Below are positions 46,550-56,044 of a stretch of DNA of 64,000 nt, in pieces (position 1 is the first letter of the stretch; every line of letters begins with the position of its first letter). Made by a program: the position numbers and the translations under genes. The notes under the pieces were generated by a model that searched no databases, had not been told where the DNA came from, and saw only the letters and a program-made list of their open reading frames with translations. This DNA comes from an uncultured Ruminococcus sp. GTDB taxonomy: Bacteria; Bacillota; Clostridia; Oscillospirales; Ruminococcaceae. Location: NCBI GenBank assembly GCA_947624255.1, contig CANQJO010000001.1, positions 62,001-126,000 on the forward strand, read 5' to 3'.

Positions 46550-47469
46550 TGACCGCTCACCTCACGGAGTTCCTCATCGTCCGAGAGATTCTTCCCGACT
46601 TTCAATTCATTTTTTTCACGGTCGGCAAAAGCTGTTCCGATAAAGCGGTGTCCGTATCCGAAGACAGCATATGTTCCGCTGCCGTCTGCTCCTGCGACTT
46701 CTGATAGGCGCAGCTTTACGCCGCACCTGTATTTTTTTGTCTGGATCTCTGTAAGCTCCAGTGCGGGAAGTTCCCTAAAAACATACTCGGTGGGGACTAT
46801 TATTTTTTCGAGCGAACCGTTCTCCGCAGCGTTTTGTATCTCAGAGAGAGTATGGCACTCCTCCAGTGAAAAGCCGCCGGAGGACGTTCTGACCAGTGAG
46901 GTCATTATTCCGCCGCAGCCGAGACGCTCCCCGATGTCATTTATAAGAGTGCGGACATACACGCCTTTTGAACATTCAATGAACATCACGCCCTCACGCT
47001 GTTCTTCATCGTAGCTTTCGATGGTGATACTTTTCACCTGCACCTCACGTGGCGATCTTTCAGCGGTCATGCCGCTGCGTGCGATATCACAGAGCTTGCG
47101 CCCTCCGACCTTTACCGCCGAATACATTGGCGGAAGCTGCTTTATACAGCCGGTAAAATCATTAAGGAGGTTCTGTATCTGCGCCTGTGTGATGCTCATA
47201 TCCGAGCGTGTGAGGATCTCTCCTGTCACGTCCTGCGTATCGGAGGAAACTCCGAGCCGGAAACCTGCCCGATAGCTTTTGCTGCTGTCAGGCATAATAT
47301 CGCACACCCTCGCTGCTTTTCCCACAAAGACAGGCAGCACTCCCGTTGCAAGGGGGTCGAGTGTACCTCCGTGACCAAGACGGCGCATTTTTAGTATTCC
47401 CCTGAGTTTGGCTATAACATCAAAGGAGGTGAATCCCTCCGGCTTATTTACACAGAGTATACCGTTCAT
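46546..47469 (-). CDS. truB: tRNA pseudouridine(55) synthase
   Basis: 307 aa; GHGGTLDPLATGVLPV carries the catalytic aspartate (residue 38), then YRAGFRLGVSSDTQD and KGVYVRTLINDIGE. A C-terminal PUA-like domain ends with an acidic stretch. Overlaps nrnA by 4 nt. Confidence 0.95.
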   Translation of the reverse strand: MNGILCVNKPEGFTSFDVIAKLRGILKMRRLGHGGTLDPLATGVLPVFVGKAARVCDIMPDSSKSYRAGFRLGVSSDTQDVTGEILTRSDMSITQAQIQNLLNDFTGCIKQLPPMYSAVKVGGRKLCDIARSGMTAERSPREVQVKSITIESYDEEQREGVMFIECSKGVYVRTLINDIGERLGCGGIMTSLVRTSSGGFSLEECHTLSEIQNAAENGSLEKIIVPTEYVFRELPALELTEIQTKKYRCGVKLRLSEVAGADGSGTYAVFGYGHRFIGTAFADREKNELKVGKNLSDDEELREVSGQ

Positions 47470-48428
47470 TTACCGAGCGACCTTTCAACTGCCTCTATAA
47501 GACGGTGCTTCACGTCCTCAAGCTCTCCCGATACGGTGCAGCCTGCCGCCTTTGCATGACCGCCGCCGCCCAAAGTCCGGCATATCTCCGAAACGTTGAC
47601 ATCGTTCGCCGAACGGAAGGAGCATTTATACAGTCCCGGTTCACGCTCACGGATAAGTATTCCCACCTCAGAAGTTTCAAGCTGTATCGTCAGGGGAGCA
47701 AATCCCTCAAGCTCGTCAGCACACACGTTCATTTCCTTCATCATCTCCTGAGTAACGGCGATAATGGTGAGTTTCTCGTCAAGACAGCACTCCATAAGGC
47801 TGACTACCCGGCTTTCAAGGAGCATACGTCCACGGCTTTTGACCTCGAACATATTCCTGTTTATATGGGCGAAATCTATATCAAAGCATCTCATCAGCTC
47901 TGCGGCTATCTCGTGTGTCCGGGGCGTGGTGCAGCTATAGCGGAAACAGCCCGAATCGGTGGATATTCCCGTGTAAATGCAGACCGCACACTGTTTTGTC
48001 AGCTTCACGCCCATATATTCTGCCAGATCGTAGATCACCTGACAGGCTGCCGCTGCATCATCTCTGAGGAGCGTCATCTGTGCATACTGCTTGTTGGAGA
48101 TATGGTGGTCGATGCAAAGCTGTACCTTTCCGCCGTATATCTCCTGATATTTTCCCATGAGCTTTTCGTCTGCAATATCAACAGCGATTATTGTCTGCGG
48201 CTCAAATTCCTCAGTGCAGTTATTTCCCTTTGTGATAAAATCAAACCTTGTCGGGAATTCATCATGACATACTACCTTGCTGCGGACTCCCAAAGAAGAG
48301 AGTATCTCCCTCATGGCAAAACCGGCTCCTATGCAGTCGCCGTCGGGGTTGATGTGAGTTATTATCACCGCATCACGGCAGTTTCTGAGAAAGGTCTCAG
48401 CCTCGCTGAAACCTATAAGCATGGTCAT
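47466..48428 (-). CDS. nrnA: DHH-family oligoribonuclease/pAp phosphatase (NrnA-like)
   Basis: 320 aa; degrades nanoRNA and pAp in relatives. DHH motifs: HINPDGDCIGAGFAM, VDIADE, IDHHISN and DHHA1 GGGGHAKAAG. Sits between rbfA and truB as in most Firmicutes; overlaps rbfA by 4 nt. Confidence 0.93.
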   Translation of the reverse strand: MTMLIGFSEAETFLRNCRDAVIITHINPDGDCIGAGFAMREILSSLGVRSKVVCHDEFPTRFDFITKGNNCTEEFEPQTIIAVDIADEKLMGKYQEIYGGKVQLCIDHHISNKQYAQMTLLRDDAAAACQVIYDLAEYMGVKLTKQCAVCIYTGISTDSGCFRYSCTTPRTHEIAAELMRCFDIDFAHINRNMFEVKSRGRMLLESRVVSLMECCLDEKLTIIAVTQEMMKEMNVCADELEGFAPLTIQLETSEVGILIREREPGLYKCSFRSANDVNVSEICRTLGGGGHAKAAGCTVSGELEDVKHRLIEAVERSLGK

Positions 48429-48778
48429 TCCTCCTCACGTTTATTCAGATCGTTGAGTATCTTGCTTATGTGTGCGCCTCGTGCTATGGAATCATCGGCA
48501 ATGAATATAAGTTCGGGAGATTTGCGCAGTTTCAGCCTGTGAAAAAGCTCACGGCGTATAAATCCCGATGCATTTTTCAGTCCCTTGACCGAATCCTTTG
48601 CTTTGTCGATCCCCTGATAGCTTGAGACGTATATCCTGCATTGTGACATATCTCCCGAAAGCTCAGTCCTCACAATGGTGAGCATCTCGTCTATCCTCGG
48701 ATCTTTAAGCTCTCTGAGGAGTGCGGTCATCTCACGTTTTATATCTTCAGCCGTGCGGCTGTTTTTATAATTGGGCAT
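48425..48778 (-). CDS. rbfA: Ribosome-binding factor A
   Basis: 117 aa; KH-like fold, with REMTALLRELKDPRI, ISGDMSQCRIYVS-like segment (LSGDMSQCRIYVS) and RRELFHRLKLRKSPEL. Late 30S maturation factor. Confidence 0.95.
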   Translation of the reverse strand: MPNYKNSRTAEDIKREMTALLRELKDPRIDEMLTIVRTELSGDMSQCRIYVSSYQGIDKAKDSVKGLKNASGFIRRELFHRLKLRKSPELIFIADDSIARGAHISKILNDLNKREEE

Positions 48779-48798
48779 AAAATATCCTCCAACGATGT

Positions 48799-49227
48799 CT
48801 ATATCTGTACCTTGAATGTTCCGTTTGATGTTTCTCCTCGGCTGTCAGAGGAGCTTTCTTCGTGAGAGCTTTCCTCGTTGTTTTTTATCGGCTCCTGAAA
48901 GAATCCGGTGCTGAAAAGCTCCTGTGCGAAAGCCTCGTCCCGATCCCGGCTGCTGTAGTCCGGGATCTCATCGTCTCCCTCATCGCTGTAGTATATGTCG
49001 GGATATTGGGGATACTCCGGTTCAAGCTCGGTATCGCTCACCGGACGCTCTATCCCCATAAGGTCACCGCCGTACAGATCGGGAGCTTCAAAGGCACTGC
49101 ACTGCCCTAAGAGTATTTTTTTCACCGATTCAAAGAAATATATGTCCACAGGACCGAAGTCCTCCCACGCAAGCGCTTCGTCGCAATAGCGTATCATATC
49201 CGCATTGCTCATTCTTGTATTATCCAA
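48799..49227 (-). CDS. Acidic protein of unknown function between infB and rbfA
   Basis: 142 aa, no signal or membrane helix. The first 55 residues (ADMIRYCDEALAWEDFG, FFESVKKILLGQ) look folded and helical; the rest is very acidic with many Asp, Glu, Pro and Tyr, then a Ser/Glu-rich end. TTG 49227 has GAGGGG 8 nt upstream; ATG 49212 is an alternative. The position is normally empty or held by unrelated small ORFs. I do not recognise the family. Confidence 0.75.
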   Translation of the reverse strand: MDNTRMSNADMIRYCDEALAWEDFGPVDIYFFESVKKILLGQCSAFEAPDLYGGDLMGIERPVSDTELEPEYPQYPDIYYSDEGDDEIPDYSSRDRDEAFAQELFSTGFFQEPIKNNEESSHEESSSDSRGETSNGTFKVQI

Positions 49228-49270
49228 TTTTATTCCCCTCCTGAACGCAGTCAGCCTTTATCCGATGAGA

Positions 49271-51898
49271 TCAGTCTTCCCTATATTCTTCAACGACGTA
49301 GGCTTCAAGGATATCGCCCTCCTTGACATCGCTGAATCTTTCAAGACTGATACCGCATTCATATCCTTCTGCGACCTCTTTGGCATCGTCCTTGAAACGT
49401 TTCAGTCCGGCGATCTTGTCATCGGCAATGATTATTCCGTCACGAACCACACGTATCTGACAGCCGCGAGTTATCTTGCCGCTCAGAACATAGCTTCCGG
49501 CAACCATTCCGACATTGGAGATCTTGTATACCTGACGCACCTCGGCACGTCCCATTTCGACATCTCTGTATTTGGGAGCAAGCATACCTTTCATCGCAGT
49601 TGTTATCTCTTCGATAGCGTCATAGATTATTCTGTAAAGACGTATATCCACGCCGTCACGGGCAGCATTCTCCGCAGCAACGGGATCGGGACGGACGTTG
49701 AATCCGACAATTATAGCATTTGATGCGTTGGCAAGCATTACATCGCTCTCCTTGACAGCACCTACCGCTCCGTGAATAACACGCACTCTTACCTCGTCAT
49801 TGGAGAGCTTCTCCAGCGACTGTTTCACAGCTTCAACAGAGCCCTGAACATCTGCCTTTACGATAATGGGCAGCTCCTTGACATCGCCCTCTGCGATCTG
49901 ACTGAACAGGTTATCGAGAGTTATCTTCTTATACGAGTTGAACTGCTCCTGCTTAGCTTCATGCTTTCTCTGATCGACAAGCTCACGGGCAAGGCGTTCA
50001 TCTTCAACAGCGTTGAAAGTATCTCCGGCACTGGGGACTTCCGCAAGACCTGTTATCTCCACAGGCACGGACGGACCGGCACTTTTTACCGTTCTGCCCT
50101 TGTCGTTCGTCATGACACGGACTCTTCCCACGGCTGTTCCTGCGATTATGACATCACCCTGTTTAAGTGTTCCGTTTTGGACGAGAAGTGTTGCGATAGG
50201 ACCTTTTCCCTTGTCAAGGCGAGCCTCGATGACCGTACCTCTTGCAAGTCTGTCAGGATTTGCCTTAAGCTCCTTGACCTCTGCCACGAGCAGGATATTC
50301 TCAAGCAGTTCATTTATTCCCTCGCCGGTCTTTGCGGATACGGGCACGCAGATAACATCGCCGCCCCATTCCTCGCAGACGAGATCATATTTGGTGAGCT
50401 CCTCCTTTATCCTGTCGGGATCGGCGCCCTCTTTGTCCATTTTATTGATCGCAACAATGATAGACACTCCGGCAGCCTTTGCGTGATTGATGGATTCTAC
50501 CGTCTGGGGCATGATACCGTCATCGGCAGCAACGACAAGAATTGCGATATCGGTTATATTCGCACCTCTTGCTCTCATGGAGGTGAAAGCCTCATGACCG
50601 GGTGTATCAAGGAATGTGATATCCTGTCCGTTGATATTCACCTGATATGCACCGATATGCTGAGTAATGCCTCCTGCCTCGCCGGCGGCTACGTGAGCAT
50701 TTCTGATTTTGTCGAGGATAGATGTTTTACCGTGGTCAACGTGTCCCATAACAACAACAACGGGGCATCTTGGAGAAAGATTCGTATCATCATCATCGCT
50801 GTCGTCGATAAGCCGCTCCTCAATGGTGACAATGACCTCTTTCTCGACCTTTGCACCGAGCTCCTCGGCAACGAGAGATGCCGTATCGAAGTCTATCTCC
50901 TGATTTATGGAAGCCATAACGCCCAGTCCCATGAGCTTTTTTATAACATCGGTAGCCGTTACTTTAAGGCGGGTTGCAAGCTCTCCCACGGTTATAGCAT
51001 CGGGAATGAGTACCTTGAGCTGCTGTTTTCTTGCTCTTTCAAGCTCCAGTCTGCGCAGCTTTTCAGTCTCAGTCTCCTTATGCGAATACTGCTGACGGCT
51101 CCTCTGAGCTGATTTCTGATTTATCTTCTGTTTCTTTGAGGAGTAGTTATCGTTCTTGTGCTTATTCACGGGAGCTATCTGCTCATATCGCTCGTTATAT
51201 TTATCAAGGTCAACATAGCTGCCGCGAGTATCGACAGTCCTGCGCTGAGTCGCAGTGGAAGCCGTTTCTGAGCTTACGCCTGCATTGAATTTGCTGCGCT
51301 CGCCCCTGTTCTGAGCCTTTGCCTGCTGCTTTTCCTTCTTCGGCTTTTTGGGAGTGTTCTCATGCTTCGGCTTATCGGCTTTGGGAGCGTTCTCCTGTTT
51401 CGGCTTATCAGCCTTGGGAGTGTTCTCCTGTTTCGGCTTATCGGCTTTGAGAGTGTTCTCCTGTTTCGGCTTATCAGCCTTGGGAGTGTTCTCCGGCTTC
51501 GGCTTTTCAGCCTTTGGAGTGTTTTCCTGCTTCGGCTTATCAGCCTTTGGAGCGTTCTCCGGCTTCGGCTTATCAGCCTTTGGAGCGTTCTCCTGTTTTT
51601 TATCTGATTTTTTCTCGGATCTTTCCTGCTTATTCTCAGTCTTTTTATCCGGCTTTTTCTCCGTGGCAGATGCCTTTGCCGGCTCTCTTACCTCATTCCT
51701 TGAAGCAAAGTATTCATCGAGAGTCTTGACCTCATGGAGCTTTGTATAATGTTCAAGAATGAGATCCATTTCGCTCTCGGTGAGAGCAGTGGTCGCTTTT
51801 TTCTTTGTATCGCCCTTTGCAGCGAAATAATCAAGTAACTCCTGCGCCGGAATATTGAGATCCCTTGCAGCTTCACTCAGCTTTATCTTTTTTGCCAT
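49271..51898 (-). CDS. infB: Translation initiation factor IF-2 with repeat-rich linker
   Basis: 875 aa GTPase that brings initiator tRNA to the 30S subunit. N-terminal IF2_N module ([20 protein letters not shown]), a linker of about 180 residues containing eight 11-residue repeats (residues 100-187, consensus [11 protein letters not shown]), a second IF2_N ([20 protein letters not shown]), then the G domain with GHVDHGKTS near residue 384, DTPGHEAF and NKMD, and domains II-IV. ATG 51898 follows TAGGAGGT; an upstream in-frame start lacks a site. Confidence 0.97.
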   Translation of the reverse strand: MAKKIKLSEAARDLNIPAQELLDYFAAKGDTKKKATTALTESEMDLILEHYTKLHEVKTLDEYFASRNEVREPAKASATEKKPDKKTENKQERSEKKSDKKQENAPKADKPKPENAPKADKPKQENTPKAEKPKPENTPKADKPKQENTLKADKPKQENTPKADKPKQENAPKADKPKHENTPKKPKKEKQQAKAQNRGERSKFNAGVSSETASTATQRRTVDTRGSYVDLDKYNERYEQIAPVNKHKNDNYSSKKQKINQKSAQRSRQQYSHKETETEKLRRLELERARKQQLKVLIPDAITVGELATRLKVTATDVIKKLMGLGVMASINQEIDFDTASLVAEELGAKVEKEVIVTIEERLIDDSDDDDTNLSPRCPVVVVMGHVDHGKTSILDKIRNAHVAAGEAGGITQHIGAYQVNINGQDITFLDTPGHEAFTSMRARGANITDIAILVVAADDGIMPQTVESINHAKAAGVSIIVAINKMDKEGADPDRIKEELTKYDLVCEEWGGDVICVPVSAKTGEGINELLENILLVAEVKELKANPDRLARGTVIEARLDKGKGPIATLLVQNGTLKQGDVIIAGTAVGRVRVMTNDKGRTVKSAGPSVPVEITGLAEVPSAGDTFNAVEDERLARELVDQRKHEAKQEQFNSYKKITLDNLFSQIAEGDVKELPIIVKADVQGSVEAVKQSLEKLSNDEVRVRVIHGAVGAVKESDVMLANASNAIIVGFNVRPDPVAAENAARDGVDIRLYRIIYDAIEEITTAMKGMLAPKYRDVEMGRAEVRQVYKISNVGMVAGSYVLSGKITRGCQIRVVRDGIIIADDKIAGLKRFKDDAKEVAEGYECGISLERFSDVKEGDILEAYVVEEYRED
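51338..51601 (-). repeat. Eight 33-bp repeats coding the IF-2 linker
   Basis: Repeats encode 11-residue units built on [11 protein letters not shown] with changes at the second to fourth positions (Q/P/H, A/T) and are alternately similar at nucleotide level, showing recent expansion or gene-conversion. Confidence 0.85.
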
Positions 51899-51938
51899 AG
51901 GCTGATTACCTCCTAATGGATATGTTTTCATAATGTCA

Positions 51939-52247
51939 TTATTTGTATATCTTTCCGAACGCCTCTGAAAATCCCTTATCGTTCACAGCTAAGACTGCCG
52001 TATCCTTACCGCAGAGCTTTCCTATCTCTGCTTTTGTAAGCTCCGTTCTTATCAGTCCGGCACCGTATTTTCCGCAGATATACGCTGCCTCCTTGACGGT
52101 TTTCTCTGAGGCATCTGATGCGGTGAGTATACACGGACTGCCGTTTTTCACAGCTTCGCATGAGCTGTCAAATCCCTTGACAGCCTTGCCCGCTTTGATG
52201 CATATTGTCAGAAGATCTGCTGTTTTACGCTTCTTTTCCGAGTTCAT
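51939..52247 (-). CDS. ylxQ: L7Ae/L30e-family RNA-binding protein (YlxQ-like)
   Basis: 102 aa; [19 protein letters not shown] and [13 protein letters not shown] match the L7Ae fold that binds kink-turn RNA. Start overlaps ylxR by 23 nt. Confidence 0.9.
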   Translation of the reverse strand: MNSEKKRKTADLLTICIKAGKAVKGFDSSCEAVKNGSPCILTASDASEKTVKEAAYICGKYGAGLIRTELTKAEIGKLCGKDTAVLAVNDKGFSEAFGKIYK

Positions 52248-52494
52248 TCATCATCACCTCATAAACGGAGTCTTCTATTTTACATGAGAGCGCCCTTTCA
52301 ATGCGGCGGCTTTTTCGGGCTGCCTCAAGACATTTTATGTTCTGACAGATATATGCGCCCCTGCCGGACATTTTTCCTTTAAGATCAATGGCGATCTCTC
52401 CCTCCGGAGATCTCACAACACGCACAAGCTCTTTTTTTGATCTTTTTTCTCCGCAGCCGACACACGTTCTTACGGGAATTTTTTTAGGTGTCAT
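52225..52494 (-). CDS. ylxR: YlxR family RNA-binding protein
   Basis: 89 aa; RTCVGCGEKRSKKELVRVVR and GRGAYICQNIKCLEAA are the family marks; B. subtilis YlxR binds RNase P RNA (reported as RnpM). ATGA overlap with nusA. Confidence 0.93.
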   Translation of the reverse strand: MTPKKIPVRTCVGCGEKRSKKELVRVVRSPEGEIAIDLKGKMSGRGAYICQNIKCLEAARKSRRIERALSCKIEDSVYEVMMNELGKEA

Positions 52495-53858
52495 ATGTTA
52501 TCTTCCTCAACGGGGGCAGCTTCCTCAGCAGGAGCAGTCTCCTCAATGGGAGCGTTCTCCTCAGCAGGATCAGTTTCCTCAATGGGAGCAGTCTCCTCAG
52601 TGACAGTTTCTTCAACAGGAGAAGTCTCCTCAACAAGAGCAGCTTCCTCCGCAGCCTTTACGAGTGCCGAAACAAAATCTTTTTTCAGCTCCGGCGCACT
52701 CTCTCCGGTGAGAGTGTCGAACTGGGGCTTGATGTCGATCTTATAGCCGGTGAGCTTCGCCGCAAGTTTTGCGTTCTGTCCCTTGTTTCCGATAGCAAGG
52801 GAGAGCTGATTGTTGGGAACTATCACTGTGCAGGCTTTCTCCTCGACAGATGTCACAACAGCTCTCAGCACCTCAGCCGGAGCTATTGACCGGGCGATGA
52901 ACTCCTCCGGATTTTCTGCCCATGGGATTATATCTATCTTTTCGCCGTTCAGCTCATTTACGACAGCCGAGATCCTCGATCTCTTCGCACCTATACATGA
53001 TCCCACCGCATCTACATTGGGATCTTTTGACCATACAGCCATTTTCGTCCGTGAGCCGGCTTCACGGGCAATAGCCTTGATCTCGACAATTCCGTCGTAT
53101 ATCTCAGGTACTTCAAGCTCGAACAGCCGCTTGACCATATCCTTGTGAGTTCTTGAGATCTTTACGATAGGCTTTTTGTTTTTGCCGACAATTCCGGTAA
53201 TATAGACTTTCACAGGCTTGCCCTCCTGCAAAGTCTCTCCCGGAATTTGCTCGTTGCGGAAAAGATACAGCTCTGTTCCGTGATAATCGACTGTTACCGT
53301 ACCTCTGCCCGGCTCTACCTGAGAGACCGTAGCTGTGATACATTCGTGCTCCTTTGACTCAAAAAGGTTGAGCATCTGTTCACGGTTTATCTCACGCAGA
53401 TCGCCTTTTATCGACTGCTTTGCCGAAAGGGCAGCCATTCTTCCGAGATTTGCAATATTTATTTCTTTGAGAATTTTTCCTCCCACATAAGCATTGGGAT
53501 CAATTGTTCGTGCAACGTCAATGTTGACCTCGTTCTCGTCAATGGGATAGTCGTCTATGACTTCCTGTACTATGAACATCTGAAATCGCTTTGTTTCGGG
53601 CTCTATCTCCACACGGATATTCTCCTCGCTGTGGGGATATGCTTTCCTTGCGGCTTTCAGCATTGCCGACTTTACCTTTTCGATGAGAATTTCTGTATCA
53701 ACGCTGTTCTCCTCGCTGAGTTTCGACAGTGCCTCAAAGAACCGGTCATTTCCGGTCTCCTCCTGAGCTGCCTTGCCCCTTTTTCCGGACGATCGCTTTT
53801 TAGGCGTTTTGATCTCCTCGTTCTTGTCCATATTGTTTATCTCCTCATTGATATTCAT
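52491..53858 (-). CDS. nusA: Transcription factor NusA with extended ends
   Basis: 455 aa; pausing/termination/antitermination factor. N-terminal domain (FFEALSKLSEENSVDTE), S1 (VSQVEPGRGTVTVDYHGTE), KH1 with GSCIGAKRSRISAVVNEL and KH2 with LAIGNKGQNAKLAAKLTG. It has an N-terminal extension of about 38 charged residues and an acidic C-terminus of about 50 residues with repeats of VEET/IEET/AEE. Two starts each have a site: the listed ATG (TAGGAGG, 11 nt) and ATG 53831 (GGAG, 9 nt). Confidence 0.95.
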   Translation of the reverse strand: MNINEEINNMDKNEEIKTPKKRSSGKRGKAAQEETGNDRFFEALSKLSEENSVDTEILIEKVKSAMLKAARKAYPHSEENIRVEIEPETKRFQMFIVQEVIDDYPIDENEVNIDVARTIDPNAYVGGKILKEINIANLGRMAALSAKQSIKGDLREINREQMLNLFESKEHECITATVSQVEPGRGTVTVDYHGTELYLFRNEQIPGETLQEGKPVKVYITGIVGKNKKPIVKISRTHKDMVKRLFELEVPEIYDGIVEIKAIAREAGSRTKMAVWSKDPNVDAVGSCIGAKRSRISAVVNELNGEKIDIIPWAENPEEFIARSIAPAEVLRAVVTSVEEKACTVIVPNNQLSLAIGNKGQNAKLAAKLTGYKIDIKPQFDTLTGESAPELKKDFVSALVKAAEEAALVEETSPVEETVTEETAPIEETDPAEENAPIEETAPAEEAAPVEEDNI

Positions 53859-53933
53859 TTCCGATGATTCCTCCTATCAGATAATAATTATACGATAATG
53901 TGAATTACACAACAGGCTGCCGCAAACAGCTTA

Positions 53934-54416
53934 TCATATTGATGAAATGTCGAAATACAGCTTCACAAAGGCTATATCTCCTAAAGAAAAGCTCTCCTCC
54001 GTGCCGTCCTGTGTCAGCAAGGTAACGCACTCCTTATCGAAGCCTTTCAGCTCACCGATGATCTCCTTGATGCCGTTAATGCTCCGTATCAGGCGGACTC
54101 TGACCGTATCGCCGATGCACGCCTGAAAATGCTCCTCACGGACGAGCTCACGCTCCAGACCTGCCGAGCCGACCTCCAGAACGTAGCTCTGCTGTATAGG
54201 ATCAGCCTCGTCAAGGACACTGCTCACCGGAGCCGTGACCTTTTCGCAGTCCTCGATCCCGATACCCTCGTCCCGGTCGATGAATACTCTCAGGTACCAC
54301 ATTGCTCCCTCACGGACGTAGGAAATATCCCAGAGGAAATACTCCAGCTCATCGGTGATCGGCTTTACAAGATCGTAGACTTTTTTTTCTGTTCCACCGA
54401 ATTTTTTCAACTTCAT
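53934..54416 (-). CDS. rimP: Ribosome maturation factor RimP
   Basis: 160 aa; DELEYFLWDISYVREGAMWYL, FIDRDEGIGIEDCEKV and LEVGSAGLERELVREEHF typical of RimP. First gene of the operon, 30S maturation. Confidence 0.95.
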   Translation of the reverse strand: MKLKKFGGTEKKVYDLVKPITDELEYFLWDISYVREGAMWYLRVFIDRDEGIGIEDCEKVTAPVSSVLDEADPIQQSYVLEVGSAGLERELVREEHFQACIGDTVRVRLIRSINGIKEIIGELKGFDKECVTLLTQDGTEESFSLGDIAFVKLYFDISSI

Positions 54417-54452
54417 GAAAAAAATTCTCCTTTTTGAATGTCTTTACAACAG

Positions 54453-54478
54453 TGAAGACCGGATCGCTCCGGTCTTCA
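54453..54478 (-). promoter_or_regulatory. 5'-terminal hairpin with GNRA-type loop in the rimP leader
   Basis: On the minus strand TGAAGACCGGA pairs perfectly (11 bp) with TCCGGTCTTCA around GCGA. It begins about 10 nt after the predicted transcription start; no T run follows. Confidence 0.7.
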
Positions 54479-54495
54479 ATAATCAGTATACAGAT

Positions 54496-54524
54496 ATTAT
54501 ATCACACTTTTTCCGGGAAATCAA
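54496..54524 (-). promoter_or_regulatory. Promoter of the rimP-nusA-infB operon
   Basis: Minus-strand TTGATT (54524-54519), 17-bp spacer ending GTGTGA, TATAAT (54501-54496). Confidence 0.8.
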
Positions 54525-54544
54525 GGGTTTTTGAAAAAATTTTT

Positions 54545-55819
54545 TCAGTTGTATTGTGAATCAAGGTTATAAAGTTCTTCAAGTGTGATACCGTTCATAT
54601 CATGGACCTTTTTGCTGACCTCAGAGCCCACGTATCTTATATGCCAAGGCTCGTATTTATAGCCTGTGATACTCTCCTTGCCCTTGGGATAGCGCAGAAT
54701 AAAGCCGTATTCCCAGCAATGCTCCTCCAGCCATATCGCTTCGGGAGTTCCTGCAAAGCTGTCGTCAATAGTATTCACATCAATTGCAAGACCTGTCTGA
54801 TGCTCGCTGTGCCCCGGTCTTGCGGAGAATGTATCAGCCGTTGCCTGACCATAGATACTCGTATAGTTGTCGTAGATCTGACTCTGATAGCTGTAAGAAC
54901 GGTAGCCGGAGGAGAGATATATATTCAGACCTGCCTTTGCTGCATCAGCGGACAGCTTGGTGAACCATGTATATGTAGTGGATTCAAGTCCGCCCGGGTC
55001 GTAGCTTGCCGGTATCGGATAGCTTTTATTGACGATGAGGACATCTCCCTCGTAGTGCGCTCCCTCAATATTTATCTTAGGGGGCGCAGGAGCCTCAGCT
55101 AATTGCTGAGGCTCTGCTGTCGTTGTATTCTGTTGCGGAGTAGCTGTATTCAACCCGGTACCGCTGCCCGTATCTGTTCCCGTGACCGTTCCCGAAGCGG
55201 TATCTGTGCTTGCAACACCCGTTCCGATGATGACCTTTATCATGACTTCCTTTGTCAGATCTTTGGCAGTTGAGAGCGTTACATAGCACTCACCGTCCCT
55301 GACACCGGTAACAAATCCACGATTATCAATTGTTGCAATGCTCGGATCGCTTGATGTCCATACCTCATCGGCTTCACTTGAGCCGTTCGGATAAGCCGTT
55401 ACATAGGCATAATCCGTGCCGCCTACCGGAATGTAGAGTGTATACTTGTCAAGAAGGAATCCGCTGTCATTAGGGCCTGCGCTGACTGTCGGCACTGTGG
55501 TCGTTGTAGCTGATGTAGTAAGCGAGCCGTCCGAAGCCGTGCCTGTTCCGGAGGTAGTCGATACCGAAGCCGGCGGCTTTGTATCTCCGCCTTTTTTGGG
55601 ATTATCCTTGGTACAAGCCTTTGCCATTATAATTATTAGTATCAGCACAATGAGCGCAATAACGCACAATGCACCAAACTGACGCTTTCTCAGTGTCTCT
55701 CTTGAGACTCTTTTTCTTGGGCGGTCGTAGTCTCCCTGACTGCGGCTGTTTCCGAAGTATTCATACTCTCCTCCGGGACACTCATGTTCATTGTTGTTAT
55801 TGTTATTGTTGTTGTCCAT
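54545..55819 (-). CDS. D-alanyl-D-alanine carboxypeptidase (VanY type) with Big2-like domain
   Basis: 424 aa cell-wall peptidase. ATG 55819 (MDNNNNNNNNEHEC) follows GGGAGG; the open frame upstream precedes the promoter. A run of eight Asn opens the cytoplasmic tail, then a membrane anchor near residues 55-76, a Ser/Thr linker, a Big2-like domain (YVTAYPNGSSEADEVWTSSD; GECYVTLST) and the VanY domain with SGYRSYSYQSQIYDNY and zinc ligands in SEHQTGLAIDV and EPWHIRYVG. It trims the terminal D-Ala of peptidoglycan stems. Confidence 0.93.
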   Translation of the reverse strand: MDNNNNNNNNEHECPGGEYEYFGNSRSQGDYDRPRKRVSRETLRKRQFGALCVIALIVLILIIIMAKACTKDNPKKGGDTKPPASVSTTSGTGTASDGSLTTSATTTTVPTVSAGPNDSGFLLDKYTLYIPVGGTDYAYVTAYPNGSSEADEVWTSSDPSIATIDNRGFVTGVRDGECYVTLSTAKDLTKEVMIKVIIGTGVASTDTASGTVTGTDTGSGTGLNTATPQQNTTTAEPQQLAEAPAPPKINIEGAHYEGDVLIVNKSYPIPASYDPGGLESTTYTWFTKLSADAAKAGLNIYLSSGYRSYSYQSQIYDNYTSIYGQATADTFSARPGHSEHQTGLAIDVNTIDDSFAGTPEAIWLEEHCWEYGFILRYPKGKESITGYKYEPWHIRYVGSEVSKKVHDMNGITLEELYNLDSQYN

Positions 55820-55910
55820 AATTTCGTTCCTCCCGCGTTTATCTGCCGGAGATGCGCAGCCTCTGAATATGGCAGCCGTTCTCTGCCGGACATCCTTTTT
55901 TTCTAAAGAT

Positions 55911-55939
55911 ATTATAACACACCTGATCTGATTTGTCAC
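55911..55939 (-). promoter_or_regulatory. Promoter of the VanY-type gene
   Basis: Minus-strand GTGACA (55939-55934), 17-bp spacer ending TGTGT, TATAAT (55916-55911). Confidence 0.7.
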
Positions 55940-56044
55940 GTATTTTTACAGTAATTTTACATTTTTTACATATTGCTTAAAAATCAGCACAAAATTTGTT
56001 AGTATTGACAAAAGATAACATATTTACTGCCGGAGACTTTCCGC

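Noticed and set aside
47505-48542. 345-residue plus-strand open frame
   Set aside because: Antisense shadow of nrnA and rbfA.
49772-51112. 446-residue plus-strand open frame
   Set aside because: Lies entirely opposite infB, whose motifs are unmistakable; composition is cysteine/histidine-rich shadow type.
51348-51749. Plus-strand repeat protein ([10 protein letters not shown] pattern)
   Set aside because: It is the complement of the IF-2 linker repeats and has no promoter or ribosome site.
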